From DATDEW01 sp046590205 (GTDB taxonomy: Bacteria > Bacteroidota > Ignavibacteria > Palsa-1295): a DNA stretch of 64,000 nt. The notes below the pieces were generated by a model. It made no database searches and was not told the origin of the DNA. It saw only the letters and a list, made by a program, of their open reading frames with translations. The position numbers and the translations under genes are program-made. The stretch's first letter is position 1; the number at the start of each line of letters is the position of its first letter. Below, piece by piece: positions 36,413-45,004 of the stretch. The stretch covers positions 1-64,000 of the forward strand of contig JBKJTT010000088.1 of the NCBI GenBank assembly GCA_046590205.1, in the 5' to 3' direction.

Positions 36413-36616
36413 TTAAAGTATGATCGCTTCTCCGCCACCCTCTGGTTCTGCCAGGCGAGTGATGCGATCCTCGAAGCGGTAGTTCTTACCGTTCTTTGCA
36501 ATACCGATGAAGCGAACCGGTGTGAGCTTTGCGTTCTTACCGAGTTGAGGAACAAATTCGATCTTCTCGACCGACTGTTTCTTCATCTTATCACCGAATG
36601 TTTGTTGTTTTGCCAT
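36413..36616 (-). CDS. 67-residue basic protein in a ribosomal protein operon
   Basis: Runs from ATG 36616. It starts MAKQQTFGDKMKKQSVEK, has a beta-like centre (LTPVRFIGIAKNGKNYRFEDRI) and ends in an acidic EPEGGGEAIIL tail. It is neither S6, L9, L33 nor any ribosomal protein I recognise. Its length, basic N-terminus and position as first gene before S18 and L28 suggest a ribosome-associated or RNA-binding protein. It may be compared with DUF4295/bL38, which sits beside L28 in Bacteroidota, but the sequence match is weak. Confidence 0.7.
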   Translation of the reverse strand: MAKQQTFGDKMKKQSVEKIEFVPQLGKNAKLTPVRFIGIAKNGKNYRFEDRITRLAEPEGGGEAIIL

Positions 36617-36731
36617 ATTCTCGTAACTTCAATATAAGCAATCCCTTATGGAAAAGCTGTTTCTAAAGCCAATAATAAACACAGACCTCCGTTTTGGAGT
36701 TCAATAAATATGCGAAATTTGGGTATTTTGG

Positions 36732-37145
36732 CTAATCGTTCGGTGCGCCACGTAGGATCCACGTCCTAATAGCTTCGATCTCGGCAGCGGGAAGCGCACT
36801 TAAACGTTCTGGCATTTGCGCCCCTTCATCTGAACGCGGACCTTTGACCTTTATATACAAAAAGCTCGAATCCGGTTTTCCGGGGACTACTAATCGTGGG
36901 TAACGGCTCTTAGCGGCTGTATTCTGACTGAAACTACCTAGTAGCTCATTATATGATGAATCGGGTCTGAGATCAAGCAATGCCTTCGGGAATGTGCCAC
37001 CGTGACAAGAGCTGCTATTGCAGTTTTTGTCAAAAGTTCGCGTTTGAATGTCGGAGAACTTATCAGGAAGCGGGGTGACCGTTGTAGTTTCAGAGCATCC
37101 ATACAAAGAAACAATCATTGCGAGAATCATCACAAACTTTATCAT
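36732..37145 (-). CDS. Small lipoprotein with CX4CH c-type-heme-like motif
   Basis: 137 residues from ATG 37145. A lipoprotein signal (MIKFVMILAMIVSLYGC) is followed by FDKNCNSSSCHGGTFPKALLDL, in which Cys-x4-Cys-His could attach a single heme, as in atypical c-type and planctomycete-type cytochrome domains. Distal elements fit that fold: SRYPRLVVPGKPDSSFLYIKV, GAQMPERLSALPAAEIEAIRTWI (candidate Met axial ligand in QMP). It is the third gene of a unit with a T9SS ASPIC/UnbV protein and a copper-monooxygenase-like lipoprotein, 22 nt after the former. Likely an electron carrier on the periplasmic side; this is inferred. Confidence 0.78.
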   Translation of the reverse strand: MIKFVMILAMIVSLYGCSETTTVTPLPDKFSDIQTRTFDKNCNSSSCHGGTFPKALLDLRPDSSYNELLGSFSQNTAAKSRYPRLVVPGKPDSSFLYIKVKGPRSDEGAQMPERLSALPAAEIEAIRTWILRGAPND

Positions 37146-37167
37146 ACATATTACTTTAGGGTAAATG

Positions 37168-39063
37168 TCAATATTTTATTACCTTAAGTATGTCAGTACG
37201 GTTTGTGCTATGAACATACACGAAGTATTGCCCGGATGGGATTTCGTTCATAGAGAACTCAACCTGATTTTTCCTACCTTCAAATTGTGCCACCCGTACC
37301 CCAAGAACATTGATGATCTCATAGCTAGTCAATTCACCATCTGGTGCGCCGCTAATGATAATCTTACCATGAGTTATTGTAGGGCTTACCGAGAAGGTAT
37401 TTATGCTCTCCTTGTTGATAACTGAATTACGAGGTTGTTCCGTATATGTGATACGCTGATTGACTGGGACGTTATAGTATTTGTCAACTTGACGATGTAA
37501 ATTCTTAGACATAGGCCACGAAACAATTATTGAATCAGCAACAGTCGCACTCCCTAAACCGAAGTGTTTAACCAGTGATGCAGATGAGGACATCCCTCCG
37601 CCGGTGTTAACCTGCTTGAGATGTTTGACGCCGTTTGTAAATACTTCAATAGTTGTCCCGATAGCTTCTTTTGCTGTTGAGATTGCAACACACGTTATAT
37701 CAAGCCAATTTCTGTTATTTGAAGGGGGAGTTACATTCTTAAAGACACGGAAATCAGCAGTATTTACGCCGGGTGTTCTTCCAAGAGATCCATACACAAT
37801 ATCCACCATACCGTCATGGTTGTAATCAAATGCACATGCCCCTCTGCCGCGTGAATTTACTACAACTCCATCAGTCAGTGTTACATCTTCAAACTTCCCA
37901 TCTGCTGTCTGGTAGTAGAATCTGGAGGTATCGAGTTCTTGAGGTAGTAGTGCGCCCACACCGATTGAACGAATATACCCATGAACGACAAAGGCATCCT
38001 CTCTTCCGTCATTATCAAAATCTTCAAAAAGAGTAGTCCACGTTATATGAGGGGTTGCGGGTACATTGATATCGAGGTTGAGAGGGAAACCGATGTCTTG
38101 TGCGACATTCTTAAATATGCCGTTTTGATTCTGAAGCAAGAATACTCCTCCGATGGAGGAATGAAAAAAGTCAAAATCACCATCATTGTCGTAATCAGTT
38201 GGTGTGATAGTCATATCAAAGATACGAATATCCGCGCCAATTTCGGCACCGACAGATTTGAATGAAGCAACCCCGGTTTGTGCAAGCTGGTTTTGATATA
38301 CATGATTTGGTGACACCGCCATACCGAAATCGTTTCCTGTCAAAATATCAATATCTCCGTCAAGATCATAATCCATCATGATACAGACATTTGTTGACCC
38401 TGTATCACCAACTCCGTACTGTGCATAGGATTCAGTGAAAGTACCATTATTATTGTTGACATAGAACTGATTTGGAAATCCAGTGAGCACATAATGGCTA
38501 ATCCCGAAGGAGTCTATCCTTGAATCTTGTGATTTAACCCATCTCCCTACATAAATATCATTATCACCATCACCATCAAAATCACCATACGAGGCGCTAT
38601 TGGTAGCATTTTCATCAAACGGCTCTTCTATACCAGCTGGTTGGCTATAGTTTGAAAATGTATTGTCTCCGTTATTCCTCCAGAGGAGATCTTTCCGTCG
38701 GCATGCCATGAAGATATCAATAAATCCGTCATTGTCATAGTCTAATCCGACACCACCTTGGGTATAGCTATTAAAATTATTATGTTTAGCTAAATTTGGG
38801 TCGGTTATATCTTTGAACGTCCCATCTTTTTGGTTCATGAAAAGCTTATCCACCGTCACAGTACCTGGCAGGTACAGGTCATCCCAGCCGTCGTAATCTA
38901 AATCAAGAACGACCACACCGGCACCAATATCATTAAGTGGCACAGAGGACTGCATCAGCTTTGCCTCTTCGGTAGCATCTACGAACTTGAACTGACCGAA
39001 ACATCGGTCATTCATAAGAATTACCGATGCTAAGACTATGATAGATATTGATAATCGTTTCAT
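37168..39063 (-). CDS. CRTAC1-like FG-GAP propeller with ASPIC/UnbV domain and T9SS tail
   Basis: 631 residues from ATG 39063. The signal peptide is followed by FKFVDATEEAKL, then many FG-GAP/VCBS calcium loops (DYDNDGFID, DFDGDGDND, DYDLDGDID, DYDNDGDFD, DFDNDGRED, DYNHDGMVD). These build a propeller. Next comes the ASPIC/UnbV domain (AIGTTIEVFTNGVKHLKQV to GLGSATVADSIIVSWP), and finally a short T9SS-type sorting domain (FSVSPTITHGKIIISG to IPSGQYFVYV). Surface-exposed. Members of this family occur near redox and multi-heme systems but have no defined enzymatic role. It is co-directional with the lipoproteins on both sides with 18- and 22-nt gaps, so one transcript is likely. Confidence 0.9.
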   Translation of the reverse strand: MKRLSISIIVLASVILMNDRCFGQFKFVDATEEAKLMQSSVPLNDIGAGVVVLDLDYDGWDDLYLPGTVTVDKLFMNQKDGTFKDITDPNLAKHNNFNSYTQGGVGLDYDNDGFIDIFMACRRKDLLWRNNGDNTFSNYSQPAGIEEPFDENATNSASYGDFDGDGDNDIYVGRWVKSQDSRIDSFGISHYVLTGFPNQFYVNNNNGTFTESYAQYGVGDTGSTNVCIMMDYDLDGDIDILTGNDFGMAVSPNHVYQNQLAQTGVASFKSVGAEIGADIRIFDMTITPTDYDNDGDFDFFHSSIGGVFLLQNQNGIFKNVAQDIGFPLNLDINVPATPHITWTTLFEDFDNDGREDAFVVHGYIRSIGVGALLPQELDTSRFYYQTADGKFEDVTLTDGVVVNSRGRGACAFDYNHDGMVDIVYGSLGRTPGVNTADFRVFKNVTPPSNNRNWLDITCVAISTAKEAIGTTIEVFTNGVKHLKQVNTGGGMSSSASLVKHFGLGSATVADSIIVSWPMSKNLHRQVDKYYNVPVNQRITYTEQPRNSVINKESINTFSVSPTITHGKIIISGAPDGELTSYEIINVLGVRVAQFEGRKNQVEFSMNEIPSGQYFVYVHSTNRTDILKVIKY

Positions 39064-39081
39064 TGAAAAACCTCTTGTTTG

Positions 39082-40164
39082 TTAATTTGAATCATAGAGC
39101 GTCTTTCCGTCAAGGTAGCTTGGAGTGAACCATGCAAACAGGTTTGCATGCTCACTGGTCTCTACCTTCGGACCAAACTTGTACTCTTTGGTTGTTGGAT
39201 TATCATAGACGCACGTATATCGAATATACTCATTGACATCTAATTTGACGGGAGTTGCATACGCTGTGAAAGGCGGCTCACCCCAATCATTACTTAAATA
39301 GACATTCGCTTCTACGACTGTTCTATCAAACGTGACAGGGTCAATTCTCATCTTGTCAACAATGAAGCGTTTGCCACGTGAGTGGAAGTGTCCGGTCATA
39401 CCGAGGATATACATAGGGCGCGGTACTGCCGCAAACTCGCAGTTTTTTTGGAAAGTTTGGTCGGATTTGAGCGGCTCTATCTTGATAAGCATATTACGTG
39501 CAAACATCATTGATGCTTTTTCATAATTAGCAGCATTTCCTTTGGCATACCAAATATTGACGCTGACCTTACCTTTACTGTTCTTCGTAGATTGAGAAGT
39601 TGCATTAACGTAATGGACTTGGAGTATCATCTTCTCATTCTTTTCTAAATGTATGATTGATTGCTTTCCAGAGGGGAGTGTCGGTAAGTCCCATGAAAAA
39701 AGTTTGCCTGAAACCTGTGCCTCAATAAGTATATCTGACTCGTTGAAGATGCTTGTTGCCGTGAAGCTGGAGTCATTATACTCGATTGGTTCTGAAGTTT
39801 GTTTACCATTGTAGGTAAAGTTTACCGTTGATGTCTTTCTCGATGGAAGTGAGTCGGGAAGATTAAGTGTTGAACGGAAAAGGTTCATGTGATGAGTACC
39901 TTCGTTCATTGCAATCTCGATCTTTGAAATATCAATACCTTCCAAATTTGGCAACGTGATGTAAAAATCACGCTGTACCTCAGCCCCGAGTGGGACATCG
40001 AACGCAGGAATTTGTATCTGCAAACCTTCGCCGGCTGGTGGCGGCTCAAGAACAGTATTGCCTTCAGCATCAAAAGAGAATTTTTCTGTGACCGGCGCAT
40101 CAGTCGAACAAGAAGCAAGTATAAAAATCGGCACACAAAGAAGTAGTAAAAAGAGTTTTTTCAT
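39082..40164 (-). CDS. PHM/DBH-like copper type II monooxygenase-fold lipoprotein
   Basis: 360 residues from ATG 40164, with a lipobox (ILASC, Cys19). The copper-binding residues of peptidylglycine/dopamine beta-hydroxylases can be placed: CuH site His91-His92 in GTHHMNLF and His184 in LQVHYVN; CuM site His259 and His261 in MTGHFHSRGK. The third CuM ligand is Met within an E-M-C segment in the animal enzymes; here the aligned segment is SEHANLF, with His339 in that place. Cys318 in YTCVYDN matches the conserved C-x-Y before it. It is the first gene of the unit with the ASPIC/UnbV protein and the CX4CH lipoprotein. It may oxidise a small substrate or handle copper in the periplasm; activity is not proven. 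Confidence 0.8.
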   Translation of the reverse strand: MKKLFLLLLCVPIFILASCSTDAPVTEKFSFDAEGNTVLEPPPAGEGLQIQIPAFDVPLGAEVQRDFYITLPNLEGIDISKIEIAMNEGTHHMNLFRSTLNLPDSLPSRKTSTVNFTYNGKQTSEPIEYNDSSFTATSIFNESDILIEAQVSGKLFSWDLPTLPSGKQSIIHLEKNEKMILQVHYVNATSQSTKNSKGKVSVNIWYAKGNAANYEKASMMFARNMLIKIEPLKSDQTFQKNCEFAAVPRPMYILGMTGHFHSRGKRFIVDKMRIDPVTFDRTVVEANVYLSNDWGEPPFTAYATPVKLDVNEYIRYTCVYDNPTTKEYKFGPKVETSEHANLFAWFTPSYLDGKTLYDSN

Positions 40165-40371
40165 TTTTTACAAGTTATAAATGGGTAATCCCTAATTGGT
40201 CTATTGGTCACTACCATATATAAGACACGCAAGAGGCAGAAAATATACAAATTATTTTCAAAAATAATTCATGTATTTTCAAATAACAGCCATTTCTATG
40301 TTTTTCTCATCGTCTTGGCTAAGTTCTTCTCCAATATACGTATTTTTGTGAGATAATAGATTGTATAACCA

Positions 40372-41487
40372 GTGAAAAGAACAGCATTTTTCGATAAGCA
40401 TATAGCCCTTGGGGCGAAAATGGTGGAATTCGGCGGATACGAGATGCCTGTCCAGTACCCAAAAGGTATTATCGCCGAGCATAAGGTTGTCCGCGATGGA
40501 GGTGTAGGGGTATTCGATGTCTCCCACATGGGTGAGTTTTCTGTTAAAGGGGTGGATGCCCTTGCATATCTGCAATTCTTGACCGTCAATGACGTTTCTA
40601 CCCTCACTCCGGGTAAAGCACAATATAGTGCACTCCCAAAACCTGACGGTACGATCATAGACGACCTGCTTGTCTATATGCTCGCTGAAAATGACTATAT
40701 GATTGTTGTCAACGGGGCAACAAGCGAAAAGGACTGGGCGCATTTTGCCGAACATGCAAAGAGCTTCAATGTCACGATCCGCAATGATTCAGACGCAATG
40801 TCTCTTCTCGCAGTTCAAGGCGAGAAATCGATACCAACATTGCAAAAACTGACAGATGTTGATCTTGCCTCCATTGAGTACTATCATTTCGTACAAGGCA
40901 AACTTGCTGGAGTTGATATGACCATCTCACGCACAGGTTATACTGGTGAAACAGGGATAGAGATATATTTTTCGTCTGATAAAGATACTGCTTATAAAGT
41001 ATGGGATGCAGTTTTCGAGGCAGGCAAAGAATATGGCATTGAGCCGATTGGTCTCGGTGCGCGTGATACACTTCGTCTTGAGATGGGGTACTGCCTTTAC
41101 GGTAACGATATAGACGAAACAACGACGCCTCTGGAAGCGGGACTTGGTTGGGTAACAAAACTTAACAAGGCTACTCCGTGTATAGCCACCGAAGCTCTCA
41201 AGGCACAGAAAGAAGCCGGACTTACGCGCAAACTTGTTGGGTTTGTTATTGAGGAACGCGGTGCTATTGCTCGTCATGGGCACCCGATAATTGATGATGC
41301 TGGTACGAAGATTGGTATTGTAACAAGCGGCAACATTTCGCCAACCACAGGAAAAGCTATTGCGCTTGGGTATGTACCGCTCGCACTTTCAAAAGAAGGT
41401 ATGAATGTCACTATTGAAGTTCGCCCGGGTAAGCGAGCTATCGGTACGATAAAGAAATTACCATTTGTTACACCACAGGTAAGGTGA
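40372..41487 (+). CDS. gcvT: Glycine cleavage system T protein (aminomethyltransferase)
   Basis: 371 residues from GTG 40372, the normal length. GcvT moves the methylene group from the aminomethyl-lipoyl H protein to tetrahydrofolate and releases ammonia. Diagnostic parts are FGGYEMPVQYPKGIIAEH, VGVFDVSHMGEF, GKAQYSALPKPDGTIIDDLLVY (with the catalytic Asp), SRTGYTGETGIEIYF and LGARDTLRLEMGYCLYG. No H or P protein is nearby. Its stop overlaps the livG start (GTGA). Confidence 0.97.
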   Translation: MKRTAFFDKHIALGAKMVEFGGYEMPVQYPKGIIAEHKVVRDGGVGVFDVSHMGEFSVKGVDALAYLQFLTVNDVSTLTPGKAQYSALPKPDGTIIDDLLVYMLAENDYMIVVNGATSEKDWAHFAEHAKSFNVTIRNDSDAMSLLAVQGEKSIPTLQKLTDVDLASIEYYHFVQGKLAGVDMTISRTGYTGETGIEIYFSSDKDTAYKVWDAVFEAGKEYGIEPIGLGARDTLRLEMGYCLYGNDIDETTTPLEAGLGWVTKLNKATPCIATEALKAQKEAGLTRKLVGFVIEERGAIARHGHPIIDDAGTKIGIVTSGNISPTTGKAIALGYVPLALSKEGMNVTIEVRPGKRAIGTIKKLPFVTPQVR

Positions 41488-42251
41488 GTTTAGAGTTAAA
41501 GAACGTTTCAATGCGCTTTGGCGGCTTGACAGCCGTTGGTGATCTTACATGTATGATTGGGTCAAATGACCTTATCGGGCTTATCGGTCCGAACGGTGCA
41601 GGCAAGACAACGGTCTTTAATGTGATAACGGGAGTGTACTCACCGACTGAAGGCGATGTCATTTTTCAAGGGAAGAGTATAAAAGGATTGAAGTCGTGTG
41701 ATATTACCGCGCACGGTATCTCACGCACGTTCCAGAACATTCGTCTATTCAAAGGACTTTCGGTTTTCGATAACATCCGCGTTTCGTTTGCACCAAAAGC
41801 CACCCATAAAGCACTCGGCTCGTTTCTTCGCGTAGGAAGTTTTTATGCAGCCGAGAAAGAGATCGAGCACAAAATAATGTCATTGCTTGAGTTCTTTCGT
41901 CTCTCGCATTTACGTGATGAACATGCGACCAGTCTGCCCTACGGTGACCAACGACGACTGGAGATAATCCGTGCACTCGCTACTGATCCAAAACTACTTT
42001 TACTCGATGAACCTGCAGCAGGGATGAACCCAACAGAGAAGCAAGACCTGATGCGGCTCATCCGTACACTGCGCGATCAGTTCAACATTGCAATTCTTCT
42101 TATCGAACATGATATGTCTCTTGTGATGGGTGTATGCGAACGCATTATGGTACTTGATTACGGAATAAAGATAGCAGAAGGGACACCAGAAGAGATTCGT
42201 CACAATCCCCGTGTCATAGAAGCATATTTAGGCGTGGAGGAGAAGAAATAG
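41484..42251 (+). CDS. livG: Branched-chain amino acid ABC transporter ATPase LivG
   Basis: 255 residues from GTG 41484, overlapping the gcvT stop. Walker A GPNGAGKTT, the LivG-specific HGISRTFQNIRLFKGLSV region, signature LPYGDQRRLEI, Walker B LLLLDEPAAGMNP and the His switch in IEHDMSLVMGV are all present. It forms a heterodimer with LivF to power uptake of leucine/isoleucine/valine or related amides. The expected permeases (LivH, LivM) and binding protein are absent from the window. Confidence 0.94.
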   Translation: MSLELKNVSMRFGGLTAVGDLTCMIGSNDLIGLIGPNGAGKTTVFNVITGVYSPTEGDVIFQGKSIKGLKSCDITAHGISRTFQNIRLFKGLSVFDNIRVSFAPKATHKALGSFLRVGSFYAAEKEIEHKIMSLLEFFRLSHLRDEHATSLPYGDQRRLEIIRALATDPKLLLLDEPAAGMNPTEKQDLMRLIRTLRDQFNIAILLIEHDMSLVMGVCERIMVLDYGIKIAEGTPEEIRHNPRVIEAYLGVEEKK

Positions 42252-42252
42252 T

Positions 42253-42963
42253 ATGCTCACTGTTAAAGACCTTCATGTTTCCTACGGGCAGATAAAAGCG
42301 ATAACAGGTATCTCAATAGAAGTACCATCAAAATCAATCGTTACGCTCATTGGCGCGAACGGAGCGGGAAAGACAACACTGCTTAGGACAATATCTGGGC
42401 TTATCAAAGCGAAGTCCGGATCAATGATCTTTGAAGGAAAAGAGCTTTGTGCATTACCACCACACCAGATCGTTAAGCTCGGTGTTGCCCAATCACCTGA
42501 AGGCAGAATGATATTCGGTAATCTCACTGTCAAGGAGAATCTTATGATGGGGGCGTATCTTCGTAATGATACTGCCGAAATTGAAAAAGACCTTGACTAT
42601 GTCTTTGCTATATTTCCACGCTTGAAAGAACGCTTCGCGCAAGCAGGCGGAACACTCTCCGGAGGTGAACAGCAGATGCTTGCAATAGGCAGATCGCTAA
42701 TGTCACGTCCGCGCATACTTCTCCTTGACGAACCATCGCTCGGTATCGCACCAATACTTGTCCGCACTATCTTCGAAAAGATTGTGGAGATAAATACAAC
42801 ACTCGGAGTAACGATGCTTCTTGTAGAGCAAAATGCAAATCTCGCTCTTGCGATAGCGCACAAAGGGTATGTATTAGAGACAGGGAAGATCGTCTTAGAA
42901 GGACTCGCCAAAGACCTCGCCGAGAACGAAGAAGTCAAGAAAGCATATTTGGGCGGACACTAA
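42253..42963 (+). CDS. livF: Branched-chain amino acid ABC transporter ATPase LivF
   Basis: 236 residues from ATG 42253, one nucleotide after the livG stop. Walker A GANGAGKTT, the RMIFGNLTVKENLMMGAY segment, signature LSGGEQQMLAIGRSL, Walker B ILLLDEPSLG and VEQNANLALAIA match LivF. It pairs with LivG; the permease genes must lie elsewhere. It is convergent with the sugar permease gene 4 nt away. Confidence 0.95.
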   Translation: MLTVKDLHVSYGQIKAITGISIEVPSKSIVTLIGANGAGKTTLLRTISGLIKAKSGSMIFEGKELCALPPHQIVKLGVAQSPEGRMIFGNLTVKENLMMGAYLRNDTAEIEKDLDYVFAIFPRLKERFAQAGGTLSGGEQQMLAIGRSLMSRPRILLLDEPSLGIAPILVRTIFEKIVEINTTLGVTMLLVEQNANLALAIAHKGYVLETGKIVLEGLAKDLAENEEVKKAYLGGH

Positions 42964-42967
42964 ACCC

Positions 42968-43840
42968 TTATGCGTTTTTAGTCCGTAAAAACTTAAACTC
43001 CAACACAGAGAATATCGCAATGATGAAGAATAGTACGTATGCTATTGCACTTGCATAGCCCATTCCGTCGGCTTTCTCAAACGCATTCTCATAGACTGAA
43101 TAAACGAGTGTGCTCGTCCTGCCGAGCGGTCCGCCTTTTGTCATTACATAGACTTCCGTAAAGACCTGAAAGCTTTTTATCGTATTTAAAACAACTGCAA
43201 ATAGAAGAGTCGGTTTGATAAGAGGGAGAGTAATATTCGTAAACTTCTTCCATGACGATGTTCCTTCCAAGTCAGCGACTTCATAATAATCCTTCGGTAC
43301 GTTCTGCATTGCGGCAAGGAAGAGCACAGTGTAGTATCCTATCGAAATCCAAATATCCATTGCCATGATAGATGCAAGCGCATAGCTTGGTTCAAGTAGA
43401 AATCCTTTTTCTGGTGACGGAATACCTACCATCTTTAAGAGAGTATGAATATAACCGTCAGCAGAATAAAGATTCGTAAAAATGATCGAGATAACGACAA
43501 GGGATGTAACCGTAGGCAGAAATAGTGCAGAGCGATAGAGATTCTGAAAGCGCTTTACCCATTCAAGCAGCACTGCAAAAAGCAGTGCAAAGCCCATCGT
43601 GAACGGTATAGTCCCGACAACGAAGATAAGCGTGTTGATAAGCGACCGAAGAAAGACATCATCAGTAAGTAGCTTCTCGTAGTTCTTTAGCCCTATCCAA
43701 ATAGTCTCCGATGTTAATGTTTTATACTTCATGAACGATAGATAGAGCGAGTAGAGAAGCGGATACGCCCAGAACACAAGGAATGTGATGATCCAAGGCG
43801 AGAGAAGCAGATACGGCAGGTATTTTTTGCGTCCTATCAC
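42968..43840 (-). CDS. Sugar ABC transporter permease (MalF/UgpA type)
   Basis: 290 residues from GTG 43840, which overlaps the maf stop as GTGA. About six membrane helices, a start LSPWIITFLVFWAYPLLYSLYLSF typical of CUT1 permeases, and an EAA loop (EVADLEGTSSWKKFTNITLPLIKP) that contacts the ATPase. No second permease, binding protein or ATPase is adjacent, so its partners are elsewhere. The substrate is probably a sugar or glycerol phosphate. Confidence 0.92.
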   Translation of the reverse strand: MIGRKKYLPYLLLSPWIITFLVFWAYPLLYSLYLSFMKYKTLTSETIWIGLKNYEKLLTDDVFLRSLINTLIFVVGTIPFTMGFALLFAVLLEWVKRFQNLYRSALFLPTVTSLVVISIIFTNLYSADGYIHTLLKMVGIPSPEKGFLLEPSYALASIMAMDIWISIGYYTVLFLAAMQNVPKDYYEVADLEGTSSWKKFTNITLPLIKPTLLFAVVLNTIKSFQVFTEVYVMTKGGPLGRTSTLVYSVYENAFEKADGMGYASAIAYVLFFIIAIFSVLEFKFLRTKNA

Positions 43841-44430
43841 AATGCAAATATAGCACGTGCGAAGTCACGAAGCGCCAAATAGAGCGAACAAAGTGGTAGA
43901 CCGACGACATTATAGTAGTCGCCTTCGATGCGCGAAACAAAGACAGCACCGTGATCTTCCTGAATTCCATACGAACCCGCTTTGTCCATCGGCGAGCCTG
44001 ACGCTACATAGTCGGCTATATCTTTATCGGAGAGCACGCGGAAAGTAACCGATGTCTTCTCTACGAATGAATGCTCTTTACCTGATGTACTATCAATGAG
44101 CGCAACGCCAGTATAGACTATGTGGGTATTGCCTGATAGTTTACGGAGCATCGCTTTTGCATCATCGGCATCGATGGGTTTACCGAGTATTGCGTTTTCA
44201 AGAACAACAGTCGTATCAGCGCCGATAATTATTCCTTGCTCGCTCTCGGAAAGTTTTGGGAGTAATGCCCTTGCTTTGTCAAGTGCAAGTTGCTCGACAT
44301 ATTCATTAGGAGCAAGGTTACCATCATGTGTCTCATCAATATAGGTAGGGGAGATGATAACGTGCTTCGCTCCGAGCAGCTTTATGAGTTGTGCTCTGCG
44401 AGGAGATGCTGATGCAAGATAAAGGGTCAT
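43837..44430 (-). CDS. maf: Maf-family nucleotide pyrophosphatase
   Basis: 197 residues from ATG 44430. Maf proteins hydrolyse non-canonical or excess nucleoside triphosphates such as dTTP and UTP. The start LASASPRRAQLIKLLG (SxSPRR), IIGADTTVVLENAILGKPID and YTGVALI, DKAGSYGIQ are family hallmarks. Translationally coupled to the downstream sugar permease (GTGA), an unusual partner. Confidence 0.95.
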   Translation of the reverse strand: MTLYLASASPRRAQLIKLLGAKHVIISPTYIDETHDGNLAPNEYVEQLALDKARALLPKLSESEQGIIIGADTTVVLENAILGKPIDADDAKAMLRKLSGNTHIVYTGVALIDSTSGKEHSFVEKTSVTFRVLSDKDIADYVASGSPMDKAGSYGIQEDHGAVFVSRIEGDYYNVVGLPLCSLYLALRDFARAIFAL

Positions 44431-44440
44431 GCTTATAATA

Positions 44441-44468
44441 AAAAAGTCCTGTACGAACAGGACTTTTT
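44441..44468 (-). terminator. Rho-independent terminator
   Basis: A 12-bp stem AAAAAGTCCTGT/ACAGGACTTTTT with loop ACGA, 24 nt past the stop of the Fn3-like secreted protein gene (44493). It separates that gene from maf; in the RNA the hairpin ends with a U run. Confidence 0.88.
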
Positions 44469-44492
44469 AACACTTATGAATGACGTTTCGTC

Positions 44493-44936
44493 TTAGCGGA
44501 ACATCTCTTTTATCATTCCCCAGGTACGCTTCACACCTGATGAAGGACGTGTGACAGAAATCGTCTGTGAGTAACTGACAACTTCCTTATCGTAGTTCAT
44601 CTTTAAGCGATACTTGAAGAGATCTGCAAGCGGTACCTTTGGATTGTTCGCCGGAGCACCTGATTGTACCATTGAGTTGATGGCAGCGTCACGGAAACGA
44701 TAGGATGAGTTGTTGCCGGTTGAGGTCAGGGTTGAAAGTTCTTTGAAGTCTGTGCTGTTAACCTCGGCGCGTTCGATGGTATAGCTTTTTACCCCATCTT
44801 CACTGCCTGATTGCCATTCAAGGACGATAGCATCGGTCTCGGCATGACCTTTGAGGTAGGTCAGAACCGTTGAAAAACCATACGCCGTAAGCGCAGCAGA
44901 GAGGAAAAAAACGATGAAAAGCGACTTCTTCATCAA
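44493..44936 (-). CDS. Secreted fibronectin-III-like protein
   Basis: 147 residues from ATG 44936 (a second ATG follows). Signal peptide SLFIVFFLSAALTAYGF. The mature part has an Fn3-like pattern: AIVLEWQSGSEDGVKSYTIERA (W strand and S-Y-x-I-E-R), then YRFRDAA and LFKYRLKM. Similar small proteins are frequent in the FCB group. Role unknown; monocistronic with a strong terminator. Confidence 0.75.
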   Translation of the reverse strand: MMKKSLFIVFFLSAALTAYGFSTVLTYLKGHAETDAIVLEWQSGSEDGVKSYTIERAEVNSTDFKELSTLTSTGNNSSYRFRDAAINSMVQSGAPANNPKVPLADLFKYRLKMNYDKEVVSYSQTISVTRPSSGVKRTWGMIKEMFR

Positions 44937-45004
44937 AATTAGAGTGTTTTAGTATATGAATATACAATAGAAACACGCCAACGGTTCAAAAGTTACCGGA
45001 AAAA

